From: JBNKHG01 sp050290225
GTDB lineage: Bacteria > Pseudomonadota > Gammaproteobacteria > Pseudomonadales > Cellvibrionaceae
Direction of reading: 5' to 3'
Length of the DNA stretch: 64,000 nt
Assembly (NCBI GenBank): GCA_050290225.1
Contig: JBNKHG010000026.1
Span: 128,352 to 192,351, forward strand
Part shown: in pieces, positions 46,184-55,344 of the stretch
Layout: every line of letters begins with the position of its first letter
Numbering within the stretch: position 1 is the stretch's first letter
The notes under the pieces: generated by a model
The model's database searches: none
What the model was told of the DNA's origin: nothing
The model's input: only the letters and a program-made list of their open reading frames with translations
Position numbers and translations under genes: made by a program

Positions 46184-46394
46184 GCCCGCTTTTTCGGCCC
46201 CCGCCCACAGTGGGGGGCCTGCCACGTTAATTACATCCGCACGCCCTACGCCCCTGTGACCAGCCCCTCATAACCGCTTTACCGCAACCGACAATTTTCA
46301 CGAAAGCCTTTATACTCTATGTGACGTCGCCTCCCCTCGCCAAATTCAAACCAAACCGTAGCCGTTCAAAAAGTTATAAAAACGGGGTGTATAA

Positions 46395-47204
46395 ATGAAG
46401 AAGAATGTTATTGCGAGCCTCATCACCCTGGCAACTTTATGCCTTGCGGGCTGCAATGCCACCCTGCCCAGCCTGGGCGGTTTCAAGGATAATGCGGCGA
46501 CCGGGGCTGCCGAAAGTGCCACCCCAGAAGAGCAAAATACCGCCCTCGAACACTGTGACGTCACCCTCGGCACCCTGTCAGTATTCGAAGATCGCACCCT
46601 GCCCTGGTGGGATGCCTACTATGAGCGCTACCCGAAACTGGGCACCACAATCCCGCTGATTCGCACCCTGATTCAGCAATCCAACTGTTTTGTGGTGGTG
46701 GAACGCGGACTTGCCATGGAAGCCCTGCGTAGCGAACTGGCACTGATAAAATCCGGCGATATGCGCAGCGACAGCGATTTTGGCAACGATCAGATGGCCG
46801 CCGCGGACTACACCCTAAACCCCTCTATCCAGTTCCCCGAGAAGGACACCGGCGGCATCAGCGGCCTGATCGGCGGCATGATCGGCTCCGTGGGCACAGC
46901 CGATGCCGACGAACTGAAACCCGATGAAGCCTCCACCACCTTGTTGCTGGTGGACAATCGTTCCGGCGTGCAAATCTCAGAGGCGATCGGCAACGCCAAA
47001 AACTGGGATATCAACGTGCTCGGTGGTGTGCTGGGTAGCGGTGCCGGTGGCGCCAACGCCTTTACCGGCACGCAGGAAGGCAAAATACTGACCGCCGCCT
47101 TTGCCGATGCCTACAACAAAATGGTTACCGCGTTGCGCAACCACAAAGCGCAAATCGATGATGGCGGGCTCGATAAAGGTGACAAGCTGAAAGTCGATGA
47201 ATAG
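46395..47204 (+). CDS. CsgG-like lipoprotein
   Basis: This 269-residue protein has a lipoprotein signal (LCLAGC, Cys20). The mature part resembles the CsgG/HfaB group of curli-type secretion or LpoB-like proteins: LGTLSVFEDRTLPWWDAY, TLIQQSNCFVVVERGLAMEA, AADYTLNPSIQF and STTLLLVDNRSGVQISEA. No curli structural gene is nearby, so a role as secretion pore is not supported by context. It is flanked by ychF and an EamA transporter. Confidence 0.75.
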   Translation: MKKNVIASLITLATLCLAGCNATLPSLGGFKDNAATGAAESATPEEQNTALEHCDVTLGTLSVFEDRTLPWWDAYYERYPKLGTTIPLIRTLIQQSNCFVVVERGLAMEALRSELALIKSGDMRSDSDFGNDQMAAADYTLNPSIQFPEKDTGGISGLIGGMIGSVGTADADELKPDEASTTLLLVDNRSGVQISEAIGNAKNWDINVLGGVLGSGAGGANAFTGTQEGKILTAAFADAYNKMVTALRNHKAQIDDGGLDKGDKLKVDE

Positions 47205-47512
47205 CCGCCAGCGGGGCAGCGCGATCATCGTTCGCCACGCCCCGTCGAAAACCATCGCCCGAATCCGGGCATATCGCCCACCGGGGCCTTCCGTCCGCGC
47301 ACAGACATAATTACAATGCGCACGTCCATTCCCGAGCGATTCAATTTGCCCTCCCGTCGTCCCCGGACGTCCGCGCATGGCGCTTGATCACTCACCCATT
47401 GGAATCACCGCGGGCCGCCGGATCGCCCACGCAAATGCCGCCCCCACACAGGGAAGCCTTTTTGAGCGCCATCCCCGCATAACCGAACCACTGAATCTAC
47501 AGGCGACTACCG
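47205..47512. other. Intergenic region with no recognised feature
   Basis: The 308 bp between the CsgG-like lipoprotein and the EamA transporter contain no convincing gene. ORFs there are short and arginine/proline-rich, the pattern of GC-rich non-coding sequence. Confidence 0.4.
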
Positions 47513-48466
47513 ATGCACCAACCGAGCGGCCGCGGGCAGCTGGGCCTGAGCCTGGCCCTGATCACCGCCTTTATGTGGGGCCTGCTGCCCATTGGCCTCA
47601 AAGGCGCCCTCTCGGGGATGGATACCGTGACCATCACCTGGTACCGCTTTACCAGTGCCGCCCTGATCCTGGGCACCTACTATTGGGTACGCGGCGGCTT
47701 CAAATGGCAACTGCTGCGCAAGCGCCGCCTGGCCCTGCTGATGTTTATCGCCGTGGCCGGGCTGCTCAACAACTACTGGCTCTATGTGGTCGGCCTCAAT
47801 TACAGTACCGCCGAAGCGGCACAGGTTATTATCCAGTTGGCGCCGCTACTGTTGCTGGTGGTCAGTCTCTGGCTCTACAAGGAGCCTTTCGCCCCCCTGC
47901 AAATCGTCGGCATCTGTGCTGTAGTGACCGGCATCGTGCTGTTTTTTAACCTGCGCCTGGAACAGATCGTCGAGGAAGCCACCACCGGCAACGGAAGCTA
48001 CGCCCTGGGATTGCTGTTTATCTTCCTGGCCGCCATCACCTGGACCATCTACGCCACGGCCCAAAAAGCGCTGTTGAAGGACTTCAGCTCCCAGGAAGTG
48101 TTGCTGGTCATCTTTTTCTTCGGCGGCATCACCTTTCTGCCCATGTCCTCCCCCATGAGCGCCGCCAAGCTCGACGCCCTTCAGTGGGGCTACCTGATTT
48201 TCTCCATGCTCAACACCCTTATCGCCTATGGCGCTTTCGCCTACGCCCTGGAGCACTGGGAAGCCTCCCGGGTTAGCGCCACCGTCACCATCGTTCCCAT
48301 CCTGACCGTGACCTTTGTATACCTCCACAGCCTGATTCTGCCGGACAGCGACATCACCCCGGAACCCCTGAACTTCTGGAGCTGGCTGGGCGCCGGACTG
48401 GTGGTTGCCGGCTCCATGACGACCGCCCTGGTCAAACCTACAAACCGCCCAAAGATTTCCCCCTAA
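47513..48466 (+). CDS. EamA/DMT-family transporter
   Basis: A 317-residue inner-membrane protein with about ten membrane segments arranged as two EamA repeats (first starting LGLSLALITAFMWGLLPIGL, second LGLLFIFLAAITWTIYATAQ). Members export metabolites such as amino acids or nucleotides; the substrate cannot be read from the sequence. It lies 77 bp before tRNA-Met. The acidic loop LEQIVEEATTGNGSYA separates the two repeats. Confidence 0.88.
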   Translation: MHQPSGRGQLGLSLALITAFMWGLLPIGLKGALSGMDTVTITWYRFTSAALILGTYYWVRGGFKWQLLRKRRLALLMFIAVAGLLNNYWLYVVGLNYSTAEAAQVIIQLAPLLLLVVSLWLYKEPFAPLQIVGICAVVTGIVLFFNLRLEQIVEEATTGNGSYALGLLFIFLAAITWTIYATAQKALLKDFSSQEVLLVIFFFGGITFLPMSSPMSAAKLDALQWGYLIFSMLNTLIAYGAFAYALEHWEASRVSATVTIVPILTVTFVYLHSLILPDSDITPEPLNFWSWLGAGLVVAGSMTTALVKPTNRPKISP

Positions 48467-48470
48467 CCCC

Positions 48471-48500
48471 TTGACAGCAAAAAGCGAAATCGGGAAAATA
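48471..48500 (+). promoter_or_regulatory. Probable sigma-70 promoter of tRNA-Met
   Basis: A consensus TTGACA -35 box at 48471-48476 is followed 18 bp later by AAAATA at 48495-48500, then a GC-rich discriminator CGCGCCC, typical of stringently controlled stable-RNA promoters. The tRNA begins 43 bp downstream. The -10 box is weak. Confidence 0.55.
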
Positions 48501-48543
48501 CGCGCCCTCTCGAGGTGGCAATCGACCACCGACAGACGGTAGT

Positions 48544-48620
48544 GGCTAGGTAGCTCAGCTGGTTAGAGCACAGCATTCATAATGCTGGGGTCGGCGGTTC
48601 AAGCCCGCCCCTAGCTACCA
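48544..48620 (+). tRNA. tRNA-Met (anticodon CAT, elongator type)
   Basis: Acceptor GGCTAGG pairs with CCTAGCT (G1-U72 wobble), D-arm AGCTCAGCTGGTTAGAGCA, anticodon stem CAGCA/TGCTG with CAT at 48578-48580, T-arm GGCGG-TTCAAGC-CCGCC, encoded CCA at 48618-48620. Position 1 pairing and overall match to E. coli elongator tRNA-Met favour the elongator. The genomic island begins immediately at its 3' end. Confidence 0.96.
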
Positions 48621-49090
48621 TTAACTTACTGTTTTTAAAGAAGTTTTTTGAAAACAGAAAATCAAAGATCCCTCCCGTTACAATCTGTGCAACGTCTGTG
48701 CAACGCGCTCCAAATAACAACTTAATTTCAAAAACAATCCAATAATCGATTACTTGTGTTGCTTTTTTAATCACGTACAAATATACACTCATCAACCAAG
48801 TTAGAATCCACCTGGTGCAAATTCACCTCGCACCTAAGCCGTCTTGTCCTCCCGAAAATCCACTTCACAACAATTGTGTCGCCGCCCTTTCATCAAGAGG
48901 AATTGCCTTACCTTTTATTTTCATAAACGCTACTGGCTACTTTTAAACCAGCAAAAGCATGGAAAGTAAATTTAGCCACGTGGCTGTAAGTTTTATATTT
49001 CTCCACCGACCAATCCTTCCTGGCATAATGTATATTTGGCAATTCCCCAATCGCCAACCTGCGCATAATTTAGATATTTCACTGTGAAGG
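48621..49090. other. Left edge of the genomic island, no recognised gene
   Basis: These 470 bp directly after the tRNA-Met CCA are AT-rich compared with the upstream chromosome. A leftward frame reads from here into the tRNA (giving the MVARGGLEPPTPAL tail common in tRNA antisense frames) and is not a real gene. A short direct repeat CTGTGCAACG occurs twice (48685 and 48696). The tRNA end may be the attachment site, but I found no second copy in the window. Confidence 0.45.
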
Positions 49091-52000
49091 CTACTCAGGC
49101 AAACGAATCTCGCGGAACGCCTCCCCAAGCTGAAGCGCTGCGCTTCGCCTATCGCCCATGTCGACCAACATGTCGAGGATACGCAGGAACTTCTGAGCCA
49201 ATGTCAGCGTCATGGGAGTATCACGATGAGCAAAGTACTGTACCAGTTCTGCTATGCGCGCCGGGATAAACGTTCCATGCCAACCCTTTAAGTTGTCCTG
49301 TCCGTCTCCTATTGTCGCGAGTACTTGGTCCGCGAACGCTTCACTGGGGTAATTGATTTTGGCTCGTTCACATAACGTCAAGAACGGGTCCATCACAGAA
49401 GCCGCCCATCCGCCGGCGCGAACAAAACGATCAATTAGGGGTAGTATGCGATCAATTTCGGACCAATCACCATTGACGTAACGTGCAGCTAAGTCCGCGC
49501 GTTCGACCGAGACAAACATCAACGTGCGAACAAGCTCCGGCTGCTGGAAGCCTGAAAACTTGCCGCTCCTGTATGCGTTACGCTTGAACGCCGAGGCTTG
49601 AAGTAGCCTTCCAAGGCAGAGGTCGAGCATAGTGACAGCGTCGTCGGGAACAACAGGAGCATCGTACACGTAGGTGCAAACGTATGTACTCGCGAAAGGT
49701 GAGAGGAGATCCCAACAATTCTCGTCCTCCAGCTCCAAGATTGGATTGAGGAAGCGATTATGATACTCACTAAGAGGGAGAAGCCCCGCCAATTGCCCAA
49801 GCCCTGACCCTAACGCATGGGTCCATTCCAAGAGACGAGTTGCAGAACGATCCCTACGCCCGGCTTTAGCCCAAGGCGGTACGCTCTTCTGGATGGTCCA
49901 GTCGAGTACGCCAGCAAGAAAGTCGAGAAGCGCTGTCCTCGCATCACTGCAAATAATCTCCGTGAACGGAATATACTTGAGGATTTCTGCAGCCTGCTTT
50001 GAATGCCAAAAGACGTCCGGCTCAGCCCATGCCTCTGTAGCGTCATCCTCATTGTAATCTTCATAATGCTGATACCTTCTCCTTTCCATTCCCGGCTCGA
50101 CTTTCACCCAGGCTGGCGGAGGTAATGGAAGAGCAGGCCACCCAATTCCATCCTTGTAAAAACTAAGCGCCCTATCGACTGTGGTTTGCGCTTCCCCAGA
50201 TAAGTGAAGCTCTTCACCTTGTTGATCGCGCTCATTGCGCGACCGCTGAGGAACATGGCAAAGTGACAATGCCAAGTTAAGTGCAACCCAGGCCAACTTA
50301 GGGTCTTCGGACCAAAGCTTGCAGGCCTCTTCAAGCGCGGCCGACGAAACTACTTCCAGTGGGTGCGCAATCAGTCTGAGAAGATCGTATGCCGCACCAT
50401 TCGAAGCTGACCCTTTACGGAGATCCGCTGCAAGCCCTCGCGCGCCATAGATAGCTTGATGCCACGGTATGGAGGAACGAGAAGACCACATCAAATCAGG
50501 CTTTTCCGGAAGGCGAATAGCCCGCCCCAGGACTTCACGAGCCCACTCAAGATCGTCCTGATGTAGCCCTTCCCGAAAGGCGAGTGTGATCGCCGCAGCA
50601 GAGGCAACCGCACCTCGACGCGTACCCAACTTATCTTCTTCGTTTTCGTCGTTGGAATGTTCAAACAGGTCAACAGCGTCCAATTCTTTGGCAAATGCGA
50701 TGGCACTTTCGACTGTATAGGTGTCACCCAGTGTCTTATCTTCGAAGGACTTGGAAGCCCACGCCCAAAGGTTCGATAGCCGAAGGTATTGAGAAGCCTC
50801 TTCAGCTTTGGCAACGTTTTCAGGCTCAGCAGCAGAAGGACTGACATGGACAACTGCTATTTGATCTGAGCCTTCCTCGGTGCGATAAGCCTGATAGTTT
50901 TTTGTATCAACCAGTTCGGCATATTTGAGAGCCTGAGCCGTGAGGTGTTCCCGTGCCTCAGGAATGTTACGGTGCTCTTCATATTGAAACGGAAGCTCTT
51001 TCTCGAAATTGAGGATTGCTTCACGGGCTCGATCGCTGAACTGCTCACCTGAGAAAATGAACCTGGGAACCATCCAACTGAGCTGTTTTTTACGAATTGA
51101 TCGAGCATTCGCTATTTGGATTGCCTCTATGTGTGGTTTGTCAGTGGGCTGTGTAAAGCCCATTAGGTTCGCCATCGATTGAAAGTCTTGTTCCATTCGG
51201 CTTCGGTCTGCGACCAACAAACGCTGAGAAGCAACCAATGTAAAGGTTACTTCGGACACTCTTTCGGTATGGAGTACCAACGCCGAAGCGATACCCAGGA
51301 TTGCGATACACTCATTTCCTTCGACGATTTGCTGAATCAATTCGTCAACAGGCCTACCGCGCTCAAGCTCTTCGAAACACCACTCTTCCAGTGCCATAAA
51401 CCCGCAACCAATTACCCCCGGCGCCAACATTGATCTAAACCAAAGGTATTCATGGCCTGAGCCCCAGAACGTCTGCTCTCCCCAAGGGAATGTCAGTTCT
51501 AGCGGTATTGGAGTGTCACCACGATCACGCGAGTGGCAATGCAGCTGTCGCCACGCTGTCATCGCATGATTACAGAGCTCCCGCAGAAGTCGCAGTGCCT
51601 CTTCTGGCGATGATCGGAAAAGCGACTGAAAGGGCTCTCGGAGAGGCGAAGGTGGTCCAAAACTCTGGTAGTCATCGTGGACCGACAATTTTTCCCAATC
51701 AAAATGACTAAAATCACCGATAGCTCGCAAAGGATGCCAGCAGTCAAGCGCCAACTGTTCCTGACGTGAGCGCTCTGCTTCCGGCTTTGCCAGAACAGCT
51801 TTACGCCATTCGGCTTCATCGCGAAGTGCTTGTTCTTCTCGGGCTACTTGATCATTTGGAAGTTCCTCCCGAAGGAACGTTAATGAAAGATCAACAATTA
51901 ATTGGGGTAGTGATTGGGCAAGTATGGGTGAATAGCCGACAATGTGCTGAAATTCTTCGTCGCGGATGCGCTCCGAGTTGATAACTCGCTGTAAATAGTC

Positions 52001-54469
52001 GGCTGCAAAGTTTGGCTCGGAGTTTGATGATCTTAAAATAATTTGTCCTAATGATTTTCGGAATGTATCCAGGCTCGGCACCATCTCCCAGTATCCAGAA
52101 TTCTCATCGGGTCCATCAGTGGCGCTGATTTCATCGATAGTGGCAAGCCAGGTCGCACACTGCTGCAGAAGAGCGCGGGATGTCGGGTTGCGAAGGCCTG
52201 CCAAGGCGTTCTGCCAAACCTCAAAGATAGCGACGACCTCGGGATAGAGCCTTTGCGGAATATCTGAGATGCGCTGTAGGATAAATCCAATGAGGCGACG
52301 CCACGCGGCGAAATCTGAAGGCCAACCGAGAAGATCAGCGAACCGTTGGCGTTGCTCTTGAGGGAGTGAGCCAGCGAGGATATTCGCGTTTGGGGAAGTT
52401 TTCTCAGCCTGAAACCAGACAAGCACCTTCCTGAAAAGACTGAAGTCGTCGGCAAAGACAGCCTTCGCAAATTGGTCCTCATCTATTTCAAAACTCGCTG
52501 CGCCAAGCGGACCGACAAGCCACGCTCTCTGCCATTGTGACCGAAGACCCGAATTCGCTGTTTGGCTGAGGCACACAGGCCAGTCGGAGCCGTATGCATA
52601 CTCCCATTGGGAAGCAAGCTCGACGGTACGCGAGATTGCTGGCGGCTCACCAATGACCTTGATTTCTTCTATCCATTGCACCCCACGCTCAGCCAGCACA
52701 TGGAAAAAGGCCCACTCGAAGAAAATATCATGCGCGAAGCGGACAGATATACCTTCCCGAGCATTCTGAAGTATGCCGTCCGATCTTAGGTCCTCGATGT
52801 GCGCCACCGAGGCAAGCTGGCTCAAGCCAATCGGCTGGCTCAGCTGACGCGCGCGTAGACGTGCCAAATCAAGCAGTGCGCGCTGGCGCTCAATCGCGCT
52901 TTGGCCTACCTCATTGTAGCCCCCCCGACGCCACCAATGCTCGATCAGTTCAACTTCAGATTGGGGAGCGAAGGTTGGAGCACTGGGGTCAGCCTGGTAA
53001 CTTTGGTTTAGTACCTTTGCAAAAAAGGGCCGCCGGACAATATCCTGTACCTGAGCTGCACCAAATAGCAGTGACCTCAAGTGTGGTTTGGCTTCCGCAA
53101 GGCTCTCGGCTTCTTCGTCGCTAAGCAGGCTAACCCCTAGACTCTCGACTTTCACACGAGCAAGAAAGTCACCCAACCAATTGCGAAGCATTTCAACGCC
53201 TGTATCTCGGAGAGAGACGACGACGCGCCAGTTATCCAGTAGTGGTGACTCTACGATGGTGCGGAGCACGTCGAGAATGATCGGCTGATGTTCTTTCTCA
53301 ATGCGATCTATCGCATCAATAAATAGAATGGGAGTGCCGGTGGCTCCTATCTCCACGAGAAGTTGTTCCAAGGGCGTGTCCGAGAGTCCCTGCGATTTCG
53401 CGTAACTGATCCAACTAGTACCCTCAAGCTGTTCTGCTTTAAGGAAGATTGTTGGTCCATACTCCAATGCACGCTGTACAGCTTGCCTAACTACGACCGA
53501 TTTTCCACTTCCCGGTAAACCGCTAACTTGAACCACACGAGCAGTGGCGAGCTTGGTATCTAGACTATCGATCAGCTCCGGCCGGCAGAGCCTAGTTCCT
53601 CCGACATCATCCGGAATGAGGCTCGCGTAGTTGATTGCTAGCTCAGTCAACTTGTCGAGACTTTGAGCAAAGGAAGTCGCGCCACGAAGGCGTGCAACAG
53701 GTGAGATCAAGCGCACAAGCCGTGCTCGATAAAACTGACCGGATTTACCAGCCGACGCGCGGGCCAATTGAACGGCTTTTGACCAAACAATGGGGGCCTT
53801 GGCTGCATCTTCGGGTGTGAGGCAATCTCGGATGCGATTTATAGCATCAGATGGACCAGTGGCCCCCTCTCGAAGGAAATCGAATTGGATCAGAACAAAG
53901 TGCGCAAGGAACTGATGTACTTCTTCCTTTGTGCAGGGCGCACCCTTGGCCACGTCCTCTAATAGCACAACGACGTCGTTCTTAACCGCTTTAATATCGT
54001 CGCTGGCACTGCCTTCCTGGGTAAAACGCGCCTCGAAATGGTCGGCTGTCAGGCTTTCACGAGCCCAGTCGCAAAGGGTCTTTAGTGCTCGCTCTTTGGC
54101 AGGGCTGATCGTGCCCACAGCGGCACCATAGCGGTCGATATTGAGACGGAAGTCGGGTTTTTTAAGGGTAGCCCAACTATCACGGATAATTTCGCGAAAA
54201 TCGGAGTTCGTTTTTGCAGCACTAATTGTGAGCGAACGCTTCACCTGGAGGCTTAGTCGAGCACAGTTTTTTGATGTGTCTTCAAAATCGACGACCACAT
54301 CGTCGAGTGGTTCGCCAAAGTCGCGCTGTTGAACTGACACTCCAACAACAGTTCGATCATCAATACCGGGGGCATATGCCTCGGCCAGTAGCGCGGAGAG
54401 ATAGAACGCAGCTGCGTCGCCTTCAAAGGTAAAACCCTCGCCGCCGGCAAGTTCAGGTGTTTGTGTCAT
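49091..54469 (-). CDS. Avs-like STAND ATPase with N-terminal PD-(D/E)xK-like domain (candidate anti-phage protein)
   Basis: The product has 1792 residues. Residues 1-120 look like a Cap4/Mrr-type nuclease: GFTFEGDAAAFYLSALLAE, then an Asp pair in GEPLDDVVVDF (56-57) and QVK (75-77) in LSLQVKRSL, a Q-x-K form of the catalytic triad. Residues 317-324 are Walker A GLPGSGKS, ILFIDAIDRI near 381 is Walker B, and VVVSLRDTG near 427 is a sensor-like Arg. FAHDIFFEWAFFHVL suggests the STAND winged helix. The rest, about 1100 residues, is helical with no named domain and could be the ligand-sensing array. Such an architecture matches Avs sensors that detect phage proteins. An ATG at 54499 is an alternative start. 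It has its own 875-bp upstream gap and no obvious accessory gene. Confidence 0.8.
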   Translation of the reverse strand: MTQTPELAGGEGFTFEGDAAAFYLSALLAEAYAPGIDDRTVVGVSVQQRDFGEPLDDVVVDFEDTSKNCARLSLQVKRSLTISAAKTNSDFREIIRDSWATLKKPDFRLNIDRYGAAVGTISPAKERALKTLCDWARESLTADHFEARFTQEGSASDDIKAVKNDVVVLLEDVAKGAPCTKEEVHQFLAHFVLIQFDFLREGATGPSDAINRIRDCLTPEDAAKAPIVWSKAVQLARASAGKSGQFYRARLVRLISPVARLRGATSFAQSLDKLTELAINYASLIPDDVGGTRLCRPELIDSLDTKLATARVVQVSGLPGSGKSVVVRQAVQRALEYGPTIFLKAEQLEGTSWISYAKSQGLSDTPLEQLLVEIGATGTPILFIDAIDRIEKEHQPIILDVLRTIVESPLLDNWRVVVSLRDTGVEMLRNWLGDFLARVKVESLGVSLLSDEEAESLAEAKPHLRSLLFGAAQVQDIVRRPFFAKVLNQSYQADPSAPTFAPQSEVELIEHWWRRGGYNEVGQSAIERQRALLDLARLRARQLSQPIGLSQLASVAHIEDLRSDGILQNAREGISVRFAHDIFFEWAFFHVLAERGVQWIEEIKVIGEPPAISRTVELASQWEYAYGSDWPVCLSQTANSGLRSQWQRAWLVGPLGAASFEIDEDQFAKAVFADDFSLFRKVLVWFQAEKTSPNANILAGSLPQEQRQRFADLLGWPSDFAAWRRLIGFILQRISDIPQRLYPEVVAIFEVWQNALAGLRNPTSRALLQQCATWLATIDEISATDGPDENSGYWEMVPSLDTFRKSLGQIILRSSNSEPNFAADYLQRVINSERIRDEEFQHIVGYSPILAQSLPQLIVDLSLTFLREELPNDQVAREEQALRDEAEWRKAVLAKPEAERSRQEQLALDCWHPLRAIGDFSHFDWEKLSVHDDYQSFGPPSPLREPFQSLFRSSPEEALRLLRELCNHAMTAWRQLHCHSRDRGDTPIPLELTFPWGEQTFWGSGHEYLWFRSMLAPGVIGCGFMALEEWCFEELERGRPVDELIQQIVEGNECIAILGIASALVLHTERVSEVTFTLVASQRLLVADRSRMEQDFQSMANLMGFTQPTDKPHIEAIQIANARSIRKKQLSWMVPRFIFSGEQFSDRAREAILNFEKELPFQYEEHRNIPEAREHLTAQALKYAELVDTKNYQAYRTEEGSDQIAVVHVSPSAAEPENVAKAEEASQYLRLSNLWAWASKSFEDKTLGDTYTVESAIAFAKELDAVDLFEHSNDENEEDKLGTRRGAVASAAAITLAFREGLHQDDLEWAREVLGRAIRLPEKPDLMWSSRSSIPWHQAIYGARGLAADLRKGSASNGAAYDLLRLIAHPLEVVSSAALEEACKLWSEDPKLAWVALNLALSLCHVPQRSRNERDQQGEELHLSGEAQTTVDRALSFYKDGIGWPALPLPPPAWVKVEPGMERRRYQHYEDYNEDDATEAWAEPDVFWHSKQAAEILKYIPFTEIICSDARTALLDFLAGVLDWTIQKSVPPWAKAGRRDRSATRLLEWTHALGSGLGQLAGLLPLSEYHNRFLNPILELEDENCWDLLSPFASTYVCTYVYDAPVVPDDAVTMLDLCLGRLLQASAFKRNAYRSGKFSGFQQPELVRTLMFVSVERADLAARYVNGDWSEIDRILPLIDRFVRAGGWAASVMDPFLTLCERAKINYPSEAFADQVLATIGDGQDNLKGWHGTFIPARIAELVQYFAHRDTPMTLTLAQKFLRILDMLVDMGDRRSAALQLGEAFREIRLPE

Positions 54470-55344
54470 CGCTAACTCGAAAAATTCGTAAGTAACCATC
54501 GGCCGAAGAATCGACTTCGTGTCTTTGCTGCTGCCGGTCCAACAACCTCCCCAGCTGCACTGTGGTCTTCCGCAACAGGAACTCGAAAGACGGCTTCAAC
54601 CCGGCAACAGCTTTAAGCATAGCCCTTAACAATCAGGGGTTATTGTGGTTATGGCATCCGATTTCAACCATCGTCCGTAATGAACTTGTAAACAGATTGC
54701 TTTTGATCACCTGTTATCTCTCTTCTACAGGGTTTGGCGCAGTACATCAGCATCTTCCCAACTCCACTTGCCCGATATCTGACTACCTACAAGCAAAATA
54801 TTTCTCACATACAATCACTTGATTTATCGTTTAGGTGTTGACCGAGCTTTACCGAGTTCACTAGATTCTCATCCCCCACTTTGGTGGACTGCCTGTTTCA
54901 CAAGGCCTTCCGCTTCCTTGTAATCGGGGTTTGCGACCATCGTTCCGCAAAGTTCCGAAAAACCTGACACTCTTGCTCCAAGAGATGACACCGCAAGCTT
55001 CCTTGCACCAAAACCGAGGTGATGTGAATAACTTAAGTTATACCACTCCCCATGTACGCCCGCTTGATTTCATCGACATGACTTAGGGGCACCCCAGAGA
55101 TACCACCCGAAAAATCTTGGGTTTTCTTTATTCCTGCGCACAGGATCATCACTCGCACTCGAAAGTGTACAATTGGGCCGCGAAAAACTACCCCTAGCGC
55201 TAGCATCAAGAATTCCTGCTTTTCCCTAGTCGGTGCGAAAGCACCGCACTTGGAGTTCTGTCAATAACTGAACGACAACAAATTGTAGTTAAGGCTTTGG
55301 GCCCGGTTTGCGAAAAATTACTTGTGAGAAATCGGCATCTGACC
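54470..55344. other. Long gap between the two giant genes, no gene seen
   Basis: The 875 bp hold only short ORFs without family features. The stretch lies between two co-oriented giant genes and probably contains the promoter of the STAND ATPase gene and the terminator of the upstream giant. No hairpin with a T-run was found by eye. A regulatory RNA cannot be excluded. Confidence 0.4.

Noticed and set aside
46196..46219. Terminator after ychF
   Set aside because: GGCCCCC/GGGGGCC pairs, but no T-run follows, so it is kept only as a hairpin note under ychF.
47377..47949. 190-residue plus ORF rich in Arg, Pro and Gln
   Set aside because: It runs out of frame through the EamA transporter start and is a GC-rich shadow.
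48577..48795. Leftward 72-residue ORF ending in MVARGGLEPPTPAL
   Set aside because: The tail is the antisense of the tRNA-Met 3' half, a pattern that arises at any such tRNA; the rest has no family features.
54562..54822. 86-residue plus ORF in the gap between the giant genes
   Set aside because: No ribosome site or recognised motif; composition does not look coding.
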